64,000 nt of DNA from Lachnospiraceae bacterium (GTDB lineage Bacteria; Bacillota; Clostridia; Lachnospirales; Lachnospiraceae), in the NCBI GenBank assembly GCA_017938315.1, contig JAGBBV010000019.1, forward strand, positions 1 to 64,000, written 5' to 3'. The translations under genes were made by a program, and so were the position numbers. Below, piece after piece: positions 24,356 to 31,712 of this stretch. The notes under the pieces were generated by a model. It saw nothing but the letters and a program-made list of their open reading frames with translations. It made no database searches and was not told where the DNA came from. Positions within the stretch are counted from its first letter, which is position 1; each line of letters opens with the position of its first letter.

Positions 24356-25642
24356 TTATTTTTCTTTTGCATTTTCTACAACAAAGTCAGCAGCTTTTCT
24401 AACTGCGATATCTTTCTTAATCTGCTCTACACTCTTCTCAGGAAGAAGTTCTTTTACTTTGTCAACTTCCATCTGGTAAGCTTCTGCCATAACCTTTAAT
24501 TCTTCTTCGTAATCAGCGTCGGTTGCTTCAATATTTTCAGCCTTTACGATTGCTTCCAGAACAAGTCTTGACTGGATTCTCTTTTCTGCCTGAGGTTTTA
24601 CCTGTTGGATCATCTGTTCATAAGTAGCACCTGTGAACTGGAAATACTGTTCCATGGATAATCCCTGCATCTGGATTCTCTGGGCAAATTCATCTACCAT
24701 CTGTCTCTGCTGTGTTTCAAGCATGGGCTCAGGTATTTCCATATCGGAATCTTTCACGATTGCTTCGATAACTGCTGCTTCCTTAGCTTCCTTAGCTTCT
24801 TTTGCTTTCTTCTCTTCCAGTTTACCCTTAACATCTGCCCTGTATTCTGCAAGAGTATCAAATTCGGAAACTTCACTTGCGAATTCATCATCTAATTCAG
24901 GAAGTTCTTTTTCTTTGATTTCCTTAACAGTACATTTGAATACTGCTGCTTTACCCTTCAAATCTTCTGCATGATAATCTTCGGGGAATGTTACGTTTAC
25001 TTCAACTTCTTTACCGATTTCTGCACCTACAAGCTGCTCTTCGAATCCGGGGATAAATGCACCGGAACCGATTGTAAGGGGATAATTTTCTCCCTTGCCG
25101 CCGTCAAAAGCAACATCATCTACAAAACCTTCAAAATCGATTACTGTCATATCGCCATCTTTTACAGCTCTGTCAGTTACTTCGATGTTTCGTGCATTAT
25201 TTTCTCTTTCTCTATTAATTTCAGCATCCACTTCTTCGTCTGTTACGGTAACATCAGCCTTATCTACCTTAACACCCTTATACTTGCCAAGTTTTACTTC
25301 AGGCTTAAGAGCAACTTCTGCAGTGAAAATGAAGGGCTTTCCTGCTTCAATCTGTACTACATTGATAGCAGGTGAAGATACGATGTCTTCTTCACATTCT
25401 TCAAGAGCATCTTCATATGCTCCGGGAATTAATGCATTGGCAGCATCTTCATAGAAGATTTCCTTTCCATACATTCTCTCAATCATCTGACGGGGTACTT
25501 TTCCCTTTCTGAATCCGGGAACACTGATTTTATTTTTGTTTTTCTGATAAGCTTCTTCAATTGCTTTTTCTAATGCTTCAGCAGAAACTTCAATGGTAAG
25601 TTTTGCCATGTTCTTTTCTAATTTTTCTACCTGTACGCTCAT
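24356..25642 (-). CDS. tig: Trigger factor
   Basis: A 428-residue ribosome-bound chaperone with peptidyl-prolyl isomerase activity. The N-terminal ribosome-binding domain shows VPGFRKGKVPRQMIERMYG near 41-59 (the FRK signature). The FKBP domain covers about 150-240 (VIDFEGFVDDVAFDGGKGENYPLTIGSGAFIPGFEEQLVG). The C-terminal helical chaperone domain is rich in Lys and Glu. AGGAGG precedes the ATG. It leads the tig-clpP-clpX-lon-engB cluster, which couples folding and degradation of new proteins. Confidence 0.97.
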   Translation of the reverse strand: MSVQVEKLEKNMAKLTIEVSAEALEKAIEEAYQKNKNKISVPGFRKGKVPRQMIERMYGKEIFYEDAANALIPGAYEDALEECEEDIVSSPAINVVQIEAGKPFIFTAEVALKPEVKLGKYKGVKVDKADVTVTDEEVDAEINRERENNARNIEVTDRAVKDGDMTVIDFEGFVDDVAFDGGKGENYPLTIGSGAFIPGFEEQLVGAEIGKEVEVNVTFPEDYHAEDLKGKAAVFKCTVKEIKEKELPELDDEFASEVSEFDTLAEYRADVKGKLEEKKAKEAKEAKEAAVIEAIVKDSDMEIPEPMLETQQRQMVDEFAQRIQMQGLSMEQYFQFTGATYEQMIQQVKPQAEKRIQSRLVLEAIVKAENIEATDADYEEELKVMAEAYQMEVDKVKELLPEKSVEQIKKDIAVRKAADFVVENAKEK

Positions 25643-25716
25643 TCCGGTACATCCTCCTTAATAGATATTTATGTTATTACTGCTTAATTTTTCGCATAAT
25701 CACAGTCATTTTAGGA

Positions 25717-26604
25717 TTATAGCATATCCTTGAAAAAATTGCCACTATTTTTTGCAAGTTCAAAGCATCCCAAAATCCCCTGGTTACCTTCTAAACTTTC
25801 CGGAACAATATAGTTATCCATATCCGCAAGTTCCTTTGTCTTCACATATCCGTTTAAAATGTCCGTCACATACTTCCGTATCATGGGAAACAACTGTCTC
25901 TGATACATCACACCGCCCCCTAAAATAATCATGTCCGGGGAAAGGGTCAGAACATATCCTGTAAGTGCCTGCGCAACATACCAGGCTTCCAAATCCCACA
26001 CTTCTTGTTTCTCATGCAACAGGTTTGCCTTTTGTCCCCACCGTTCTTCCAGCGCCGGCCCTGATGCCAGACCTTCCAGGCAGTTTTCATGGTAAGGACA
26101 TTTCCCCTTATAAGTATCCTCTTTTCTTCGCTGTATCAGTACATGTCCGGCCTCCGGATGGAGCATTCCGTGAAGAAGTTTTCCTTCTATATATATACCG
26201 GCACCGATTCCTGTACCGATAGTCAGGTAAATCACGCACTTTTTCCCTTTTGCCTGTCCAAAAGTAACTTCACCAAGCACAGATGCATTGACATCCGTAT
26301 CAAAGCCCACCGGACAGGACAGGGCTTCTTTAAATGCCCCCAGGAAATTATAATTTCCCCATCCCGGTTTCGGAGTGCTGGTTATGTAGCCGTATGTTTC
26401 GGACTCCTCATCTAAATCAATGGGGCCAAAACAGCCTATCCCCAATGCATCTATTTTTCTTTCCTTAAAAAAAGCAATCAATTCCGGAACAGTTTCCCCC
26501 GGCGTTTTGGTTTCGAATATAACCTTTTCATAAACATTCCCTTTTTCATCTCCGATAGCACAAACCATCTTTGTTCCGCCTGTTTCCAACGCACCTAATC
26601 TCAT
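25717..26604 (-). CDS. ROK-family sugar kinase (fructokinase/glucokinase-like)
   Basis: A 295-residue ROK kinase. It has the ATP loop GALETGGTKMVCAIGDEKG near 3-21, GIGCFGPIDLDE near 56-67, DTDVNASVLGE near 102-112, and YLTIGTGIGAGIYIEGKL near 123-140. The zinc site follows: HPEAGHVLIQRR, then CPYHENCLEGLASGPA (near 165-180). The closest pattern is bacterial fructokinase of the ScrK/GmuE type, phosphorylating fructose, mannose or glucose with ATP; the exact sugar is unproven. It starts one base after the stop of the VWA-like gene, so the two are translationally linked. Confidence 0.88.
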   Translation of the reverse strand: MRLGALETGGTKMVCAIGDEKGNVYEKVIFETKTPGETVPELIAFFKERKIDALGIGCFGPIDLDEESETYGYITSTPKPGWGNYNFLGAFKEALSCPVGFDTDVNASVLGEVTFGQAKGKKCVIYLTIGTGIGAGIYIEGKLLHGMLHPEAGHVLIQRRKEDTYKGKCPYHENCLEGLASGPALEERWGQKANLLHEKQEVWDLEAWYVAQALTGYVLTLSPDMIILGGGVMYQRQLFPMIRKYVTDILNGYVKTKELADMDNYIVPESLEGNQGILGCFELAKNSGNFFKDML

Positions 26605-26605
26605 C

Positions 26606-27139
26606 CTACTTCTCCCACTCTATCATTTTGATATTTTCACCGAAATGGACATCTCCTTTTGGTTTTAACAACAAAATTTTGCGTTTTAAAAAAGGATTTA
26701 GATATTGCTTAACCTTTTCCACCTCTGCAATCTCAAACTCCCCATCTGTCAAAACAATTATTAATTTTGACCTTGCGTAAAACAATTTCAATTGACGAAA
26801 CAATTCATCAATTGACTTTTGTTGTTTTGCTGCCATCTCATATTGTCCATAATCTTCAAATGCCCGTCCCATCTGCAAAACCGGCAGAGAAGAAATCTCT
26901 TTTACAATCTGTTCATCTGATATCCACTTAATCAGATTCACTCTGACATTGCGGAATACTTCATCTGTCTGCTTAAGTGCTCCGGCAATCTGCGCACATC
27001 TTTCTTTCAGTTCTTCGTAAGGGATATGATAATCTGCGACAATTGCCATTTCCAGTATGCCGCCACCATAATTACCGGGGACATGCAAAATGCGCATGGC
27101 CATATTTTTTATTTGCAATAACTGTACTTGTGAGAACAT
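26606..27139 (-). CDS. Hypothetical protein with VWA-like region
   Basis: A 177-residue soluble protein I do not recognise as a named family. Residues about 120-145 read FRQLKLFYARSKLIIVLTDGEFEI: the hydrophobic strand ending in TDGE resembles a von Willebrand A-type fold strand but lacks a visible DxSxS start. Elsewhere there is PGNYGGGILEMAIVADYHIP (near 22-41). ATG at 27137-27139 has GAGG upstream; the longer frame does not. Its stop lies one base before the ROK kinase start, so it is in a two-gene unit with that kinase. A regulatory or binding role is only a guess. Confidence 0.55.
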   Translation of the reverse strand: MFSQVQLLQIKNMAMRILHVPGNYGGGILEMAIVADYHIPYEELKERCAQIAGALKQTDEVFRNVRVNLIKWISDEQIVKEISSLPVLQMGRAFEDYGQYEMAAKQQKSIDELFRQLKLFYARSKLIIVLTDGEFEIAEVEKVKQYLNPFLKRKILLLKPKGDVHFGENIKMIEWEK

Positions 27140-27248
27140 AGATATTTCCTCGAAACCCTTGTTTTTTTTGACCTTTTTTATTATACTACAAAATGACTTG
27201 CAACGGGAGAATTTTCTTCTTTGAAGCAAACACTAAGGAGGAACCATC

Positions 27249-27785
27249 ATGAAAATTAACACCAAACAAATTACTGTCACGGCAGTTCTTTTAGCTATCT
27301 GCATTATTAGTCAGTTTTTTAAAAATGCCAGTGTATACATTACCGGCCCTATTATCAACGCCTGCCTGATTCTGGCAGTTTTGAGTGTCGGACTTACCTG
27401 CGGCATCATCTTATCCGTCATCACGCCTATTACCGCATACTTTATAACAGGAAGTCCTATTATATCCGCCATTCCCGCCATTATGCCCTGCATTATGATT
27501 GGTAATATTATTATGGTGTTTTTCATATATCTGCTGAAAAATAAGCCTAATAGTAAATGGGGGCTTCCCCTTTCCATGGTTATCGGCAGTATCATGAAAG
27601 CTTTATTTATGGGAGTCTCCATTTCATTGATATTAATTCCAATGTTGTTACCCGAAAAAATGTTGCCTAAAATGTCTGTTTTTCAGACTACGTTTTCAAT
27701 CACGCAGCTGATTGCTGCAATCATTGGCTGTGTTTACGCTTATCTTATTTGGATACCTTTAAAAAAATTGTCAAAATTAGATTAA
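27249..27785 (+). CDS. Small integral membrane protein, ECF S-component-like
   Basis: A 178-residue protein with five to six membrane segments and almost no loops (TVTAVLLAICIISQFFKN, GPIINACLILAVLSVGLTCGIILSVITP). The size, the short cytosolic N-terminus and the GP/GxP spacing resemble substrate-binding S components of ECF vitamin transporters. The substrate cannot be read and no EcfA/EcfT genes are nearby, which is usual for group II systems. AAGGAGG precedes the ATG. It is divergent from the VWA-like gene. Confidence 0.6.
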   Translation: MKINTKQITVTAVLLAICIISQFFKNASVYITGPIINACLILAVLSVGLTCGIILSVITPITAYFITGSPIISAIPAIMPCIMIGNIIMVFFIYLLKNKPNSKWGLPLSMVIGSIMKALFMGVSISLILIPMLLPEKMLPKMSVFQTTFSITQLIAAIIGCVYAYLIWIPLKKLSKLD

Positions 27786-27790
27786 TGGTA

Positions 27791-27818
27791 TTTGCATATA
27801 TTGGAAAAATGATATAAT
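27791..27818 (+). promoter_or_regulatory. Promoter of the EAL gene
   Basis: TTTGCA (27791-27796), 16 bases, TATAAT (27813-27818), about 48 bases before the ATG. Confidence 0.55.
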
Positions 27819-27866
27819 ATGTTAATATATGACAAATTTTAGCAATTGAGAAAGGTGGTGAAATGA

Positions 27867-29069
27867 ATGTCTGCAAAGCAACTTGCTGAAATTATGAAGG
27901 CTCTTGCCAATCATGAATTTCAAGTGTACTATCAGCCCCAATATGATCCTACAACAAATTCCTTGCGTGCTGCAGAGGCACTGGTGCGTTGGGTCAGACC
28001 TGATGGAACAATTGTTATGCCAAATGACTTCATTCCACTGCTTGAAGAAACGGATGCCATCCTTGCACTGGATTGGTATGTCACAGAAGAAGTATGTAAC
28101 TTTTTTCAGAAAAACAACATTAAAACCATACCTATTTCGGTTAACTTTTCGCGAAAACATATTCACGAAGATGATTTTGTGGAAAAGTTATGTAATATCA
28201 CCGAAAAATATGATATCCCGCGAAATTTACTGGTGGTGGAAATCACAGAATCCGCATTGGTGGAGCAGCCTGAAAAAGTTAACTCCATGATTATGGAAAG
28301 CCGGAATGCCGGTTTCAGGATTGCAATTGATGACTTTGGTAGCGGTTTATCTTCCTTAGGATTTATTAAAAACATATCAGCAGATATCCTAAAGATAGAC
28401 AAATCAATGCTTAGTCAAAATTGTGAAAACGAAGAAGAGCGCATTGTTCTTGAAAGTATATTTATGTTTGCCCACAGACTTAAATGGACCACTATCGCTG
28501 AAGGTGTTGAAACACCTGAACAGTTGGGTTTCTTAAAAACCTGTGGTTGTAAGTTAATCCAAGGATTTTCTTATGCAAAACCCATGCCGGAATCAGACTT
28601 CCTTGAAGTTTGTAAAACTGATGTCAATGTTGATAAGCCAGGGGATATTTTATTAGAGCAGCCTGCGTCAGTTGCCCAGGATCTTTTGCTGGAAGCAGTT
28701 TTTTCCTGCTATCCTCTTATTATCTTTTGCAACTTATCCAAAAACAGTTTTTATATGATGGCATATGAAAACTATACAGCAAAATCCTGTCCGTCCAGCG
28801 GTTCCTATGTTGAATTAATCAAAAAAGCAACAGAAACCATGTATCCTGATGACAGAGAATTATTTGCATCTACTTTTGATACGGCAAATCAAATATCTGC
28901 TTATGAAAGAGGCGAGAAGAGTTTACGTGTCATCACCAGACAGCTGGGCGATGACGGTATCTATCGGAAGGTCGAAACCTGTAACTACTTTGTTAAGAAC
29001 GCTTCTTCCAATGATATATTAGCCATTACATTGAGCAGAAATATTGAAGAACTACCCAATCTGAAATAA
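27867..29069 (+). CDS. EAL-domain c-di-GMP phosphodiesterase with C-terminal extension
   Basis: A 400-residue cytosolic protein. Residues about 8-255 form a complete EAL domain that hydrolyses c-di-GMP: AAEALVRW (signature Glu near 38), SVNFSRKHI with metal Asn, VEITES, IDDFGSGLSSL, ILKIDKSML, EGVET and QGFSYAKP. All metal and catalytic positions are kept, so it should be active. Residues about 260-400 form an unrecognised domain (IIFCNLSKNSFYMMAYENY, RVITRQLGDDGIYRKVETCNYF) with the feel of a PAS-like sensor placed after, rather than before, the enzyme. The AAAGGTGG ribosome site is good. It is terminated by the hairpin at 29074. Confidence 0.92.
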   Translation: MSAKQLAEIMKALANHEFQVYYQPQYDPTTNSLRAAEALVRWVRPDGTIVMPNDFIPLLEETDAILALDWYVTEEVCNFFQKNNIKTIPISVNFSRKHIHEDDFVEKLCNITEKYDIPRNLLVVEITESALVEQPEKVNSMIMESRNAGFRIAIDDFGSGLSSLGFIKNISADILKIDKSMLSQNCENEEERIVLESIFMFAHRLKWTTIAEGVETPEQLGFLKTCGCKLIQGFSYAKPMPESDFLEVCKTDVNVDKPGDILLEQPASVAQDLLLEAVFSCYPLIIFCNLSKNSFYMMAYENYTAKSCPSSGSYVELIKKATETMYPDDRELFASTFDTANQISAYERGEKSLRVITRQLGDDGIYRKVETCNYFVKNASSNDILAITLSRNIEELPNLK

Positions 29070-29073
29070 AACA

Positions 29074-29105
29074 GCCCGCCTGCATATGCAGACGGGCCAT
29101 TCTTT
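29074..29105. terminator. Bidirectional terminator between the EAL and SASP genes
   Basis: Stem GCCCGCCTGCA/TGCAGACGGGC with one mismatch (29074-29097), followed on the plus strand by ATTCTTTTTT and on the minus strand by TGTTTTATTT. Confidence 0.8.
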
Positions 29106-29117
29106 TTTCATCACAGG

Positions 29118-29315
29118 TTATTTCATCTGTTCTTCCTGCTTTTTGATCATTCTACGAACCATTTCGCCACCGATAGAACCAGCTTCCTTAGAAGTTAAGT
29201 CACCATTGTAACCTTCTTTTAAGTTAACACCGAGTTCAGAAGCAACTTCTGTTTTGAAACGATCCATAGCTGCTTTAGCTTCAGGAACTTCAACTCTATT
29301 AGATCTACTTGCCAT
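29118..29315 (-). CDS. Alpha/beta-type small acid-soluble spore protein
   Basis: A 65-residue SASP that coats spore DNA and shields it from UV and heat. It has the family features: a short basic start, EAKAAMDRFKTEVASELGV with the GPR protease site around EVA, then LTSKEAGSIGGEMVRRMI, the TSR/KxAGxxGGxMVxxMI motif. ATG at 29313-29315 follows GGAGG; the longer GTG start overlaps it. A sigma-G-like promoter lies at 29439-29467 with a hairpin (29363-29400) in the leader. It proves that the organism forms, or recently formed, endospores. Confidence 0.95.
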   Translation of the reverse strand: MASRSNRVEVPEAKAAMDRFKTEVASELGVNLKEGYNGDLTSKEAGSIGGEMVRRMIKKQEEQMK

Positions 29316-29362
29316 CTTTTTCACCTCCGTTACTTTTATTGACCATTCATGAGGTCATCTAT

Positions 29363-29400
29363 TCTTCAAGATAAGCTTCTGCGTTTGCTTATCCTGAAGA
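29363..29400. other. Hairpin in the SASP leader
   Basis: Stem TCTTCAAGATAAGC/GCTTATCCTGAAGA, 14 bp with one mismatch and a 10-base loop. It has no T run on either side, so it is more likely a leader structure that stabilises the mRNA than a terminator of greA. Confidence 0.45.
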
Positions 29401-29438
29401 ACTCATTCAAAGCATCTCGCCATCACTTATCTTGATGT

Positions 29439-29467
29439 TAGTATTTACGGTGTGAAAAAAAATATGT
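29439..29467 (-). promoter_or_regulatory. Sigma-G-like promoter of the SASP gene
   Basis: Minus strand ACATA (29463-29467), 17 bases, AATACTA (29439-29445). Against the forespore consensus GHATR and CATNHTA each box has one mismatch. The position, about 125 bases upstream of a SASP gene, supports the call. Confidence 0.45.
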
Positions 29468-29492
29468 TGGAAAGTTTTTCCGATATAATTTT

Positions 29493-29996
29493 TTAAAAAC
29501 TTCTCAGCTTATCTTCTGCTTCCTCCGGATTTTTTTCAATTTTTTTAACAATCAGATAATATCCAAAGGACGGATTTACTTCCACGAAAACCCTATCTCC
29601 TTCCTTATGGGAAAGCAGTGCTTTTCCGATTGGCGATTCCACACTGACAAGTCCATTTAGGGAATCCCCACGCATTGTTGTTACAAGTTTATATGTTTCC
29701 GTCGTACCGTCCTCTTCAAACTCTACGGTCACTCTGGTATTGATACCGATTTCATCCTCAGCGGATTCATCCGGAATAATCTCTGCTGTTTTTATCATTC
29801 TCTCTAAAAAACGGATGCGGCTTTCATTTTTGTTTTTTTCTTTTTTAGCAGCATAATATTCAAAATTTTCGCTAAGGTCACCATGTGCCCTTGCCTCCTT
29901 TACCGCCTCTAAGAGCTTTGGCCTTATCACCACTTTCCGCTCTTCTATCTCCGCTTCCATAGCCTCAATATCTTTTTGCGTTAACTGATTAAACAT
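29493..29996 (-). CDS. greA: Transcription elongation factor GreA
   Basis: A 167-residue GreA. The N-terminal coiled coil (about 1-80) contains ARAHGDLSENFEYYAAK, with the acidic tip residues that act in RNA cleavage. The C-terminal FKBP-like domain carries SPIGKALLSHKEGDRVFV. GreA reactivates stalled RNA polymerase by stimulating cleavage of backtracked RNA. The insert ESAEDEIGINTRV in the second domain is slightly longer than in E. coli but common in Clostridia. It runs leftward behind the CBS-domain gene. Confidence 0.93.
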   Translation of the reverse strand: MFNQLTQKDIEAMEAEIEERKVVIRPKLLEAVKEARAHGDLSENFEYYAAKKEKNKNESRIRFLERMIKTAEIIPDESAEDEIGINTRVTVEFEEDGTTETYKLVTTMRGDSLNGLVSVESPIGKALLSHKEGDRVFVEVNPSFGYYLIVKKIEKNPEEAEDKLRSF

Positions 29997-30031
29997 TTCC
30001 CCTCATCTCCATATTTCTATATGTACTTCTT

Positions 30032-30475
30032 TTACTGTTCCACCTGCATACCGCCTGCAAGAAGCTGGGCTTTCACCAGTTTTTTACAAAGATACTGGAT
30101 TAAGTCCTTTCTGGTAATAATACCGATAAAATGCTTACCGTCATCCACCACCGGCACAAAATTTTGGTTCATTGCCTTATTCAGCAAATCTTCCATGTCA
30201 ACATCCACATCCACGGGCTCATTATCCCATTTTCTCTTGATATGCATAATGGAGATATCTTCTGCTTCCTTTAAAGACAAATCATTCCTGTTTTTGATAT
30301 CCCAAAGCAAATCTCCTTCTGTCAATGTCCCTACATAGTGTCCGTCTGCCTTGCTGACAATGGGCACTGCTGAAAACTTATGTTTTTCCAGTCTCTCCAG
30401 CGCCTGCCTTAAGGAGTCTGTATCATATACATATGACACCTCACTTTTGGGCGTTAAAAAAAATAAAATATTCAT
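30032..30475 (-). CDS. CBS-domain pair protein
   Basis: A 147-residue cytosolic protein with two CBS motifs that fold into one adenosyl-ligand-binding module: LRQALERLEKHKFSAVPIVSKADGHYVGTLTEGDLL (about 21-56), then DMEDLLNKAMNQNFVPVVDDGKHFIGIITRKDLIQYL. The start at 30473-30475 follows GGGAGG; the longer frame overlaps the upstream gene. Stand-alone CBS pairs often sense AMP, ATP or SAM and control another protein. The partner is unknown. The upstream DJ-1 gene ends 40 bases away. Confidence 0.85.
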   Translation of the reverse strand: MNILFFLTPKSEVSYVYDTDSLRQALERLEKHKFSAVPIVSKADGHYVGTLTEGDLLWDIKNRNDLSLKEAEDISIMHIKRKWDNEPVDVDVDMEDLLNKAMNQNFVPVVDDGKHFIGIITRKDLIQYLCKKLVKAQLLAGGMQVEQ

Positions 30476-30515
30476 TTGTAATTTGCCTCCCGATACTACA
30501 TATACCCTTTCTCTG

Positions 30516-31067
30516 TTAGTGCATAAAAATAATTTTTTCTTCCAATGCCTCTCTTTTTTCTTTTCCCTGCAGTGCTTCCACAATGGCAAGTCCAAATTCT
30601 ACGGCACATCCCATGCCCCGTCCTGTGATAATATTGCCATCTGTTACCGCAGGAACACATAAAACCTCTGCCCCCGTCAGCTGATCTTCAAATCCCGGAT
30701 ATGCTGTAGCTTTCTTTCCGTTCAAATGCCCTCTATGTCCTAAAATGGAAGGTGCTGCACATATGGCACAAACCTTTTTTCCCTTTTCTACAAAGGCATC
30801 CACCTGCTTCATAAGTTCATCGCAGGCTTCCAATTTCTTTGTTCCTGGCATTCCTCCAGGAAGTACAATCACGTCCAGACTGTCAAAACAAGCCTCTTCT
30901 ATCAGCTTATCCATACCTACCGCTATCCCATGGGAACCTGTAACAGTCATCTCTCCGGTTACGGAAATCATTTCCGTTTCAATATTCTCTCTTCGCAGCA
31001 GATCAACCACCGCAAGTGCCTCAATTTCTTCGTACCCTGTTCCAAAAAAAACTCCTACTTTACTCAT
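30516..31067 (-). CDS. DJ-1/PfpI family protein (YajL/ThiJ-like)
   Basis: A 183-residue class I glutamine amidotransferase-like protein. VGVFFGTGYEEIEALAVVDLLRR at the N-terminus carries the conserved Glu. VCAICAAPSILGHRG near 99-113 holds the nucleophilic Cys at the elbow, and AVTDGNIITGRGMGCAVEFGLAIVEAL follows. Members act on methylglyoxal-type adducts or as oxidative-stress chaperones; the exact activity is disputed in the family. It leads a leftward series with the CBS gene. Confidence 0.88.
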   Translation of the reverse strand: MSKVGVFFGTGYEEIEALAVVDLLRRENIETEMISVTGEMTVTGSHGIAVGMDKLIEEACFDSLDVIVLPGGMPGTKKLEACDELMKQVDAFVEKGKKVCAICAAPSILGHRGHLNGKKATAYPGFEDQLTGAEVLCVPAVTDGNIITGRGMGCAVEFGLAIVEALQGKEKREALEEKIIFMH

Positions 31068-31226
31068 TTTTTCATCCTTTCAAATCTTTTTGCATTTATT
31101 CTATCTAATTATGTTATACTTGCTTTATAGTACCTTTTTATTTTATCATCAATACTACTTTTTTCCAATAAACGAATTGTAAAGTTTTATGAAGCAATTC
31201 TAAATTACCTATGAAAGGATTTAGTT

Positions 31227-31670
31227 ATGGAAATAGAACGCAAATTTACAGTAAAAGAACTACCGGCAGATTTGGAGCAATATCCTTGTCTTGTGATTGA
31301 ACAGGCATATTTAAATACTGATCCTGTCATCCGTATCCGCAGACAAAATGACGATTATTACCTAACCTATAAAGGCAAAGGACTTCTTGCCAGAGAAGAA
31401 TATAACCTGCCTTTAAATAAAGAAGCTTACGAACATCTGCGCACCAAAGCAGATGGTAATATTATCTCTAAAAAAAGATATGTGATTCCTGCAGAGGGTT
31501 CTTTAAACATTGAACTTGATATTTTCGAGGAACCTTTTAAGCCCCTTGTTATTGCTGAAGTAGAGTTTCCTGATATCGAAACCGCAAATGCCTATGTCAT
31601 GCCACATTGGTTTTTAGAAGATGTAACTAACAATCCCGCATACCATAATTCCAATCTGTCCAAACAGTAA
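31227..31670 (+). CDS. CYTH-domain triphosphate tunnel protein
   Basis: A 147-residue member of the CYTH superfamily. The signature EIERKF lies at the N-terminus, with RIRR, YYLTYKGKGL, and IELDIFEEPFKPLVIAEVEF forming alternating acidic/basic strands that line the tunnel. Family members are inorganic triphosphatases, thiamine triphosphatases or adenylate cyclases; short Clostridial proteins of this length are usually annotated as triphosphatases, so that is the working guess. A consensus AAAGG site precedes the ATG, and a strong terminator follows. Confidence 0.85.
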   Translation: MEIERKFTVKELPADLEQYPCLVIEQAYLNTDPVIRIRRQNDDYYLTYKGKGLLAREEYNLPLNKEAYEHLRTKADGNIISKKRYVIPAEGSLNIELDIFEEPFKPLVIAEVEFPDIETANAYVMPHWFLEDVTNNPAYHNSNLSKQ

Positions 31671-31680
31671 AAAGAAACAC

Positions 31681-31707
31681 AAAAGGGACCTCATCGGTCC
31701 CTTTTCT
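31681..31707. terminator. Terminator between the CYTH gene and malQ
   Basis: A perfect 10-bp stem AAAAGGGACC/GGTCCCTTTT with a 5-base loop, serving convergent genes. Confidence 0.8.
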
Positions 31708-31712
31708 ACTGT

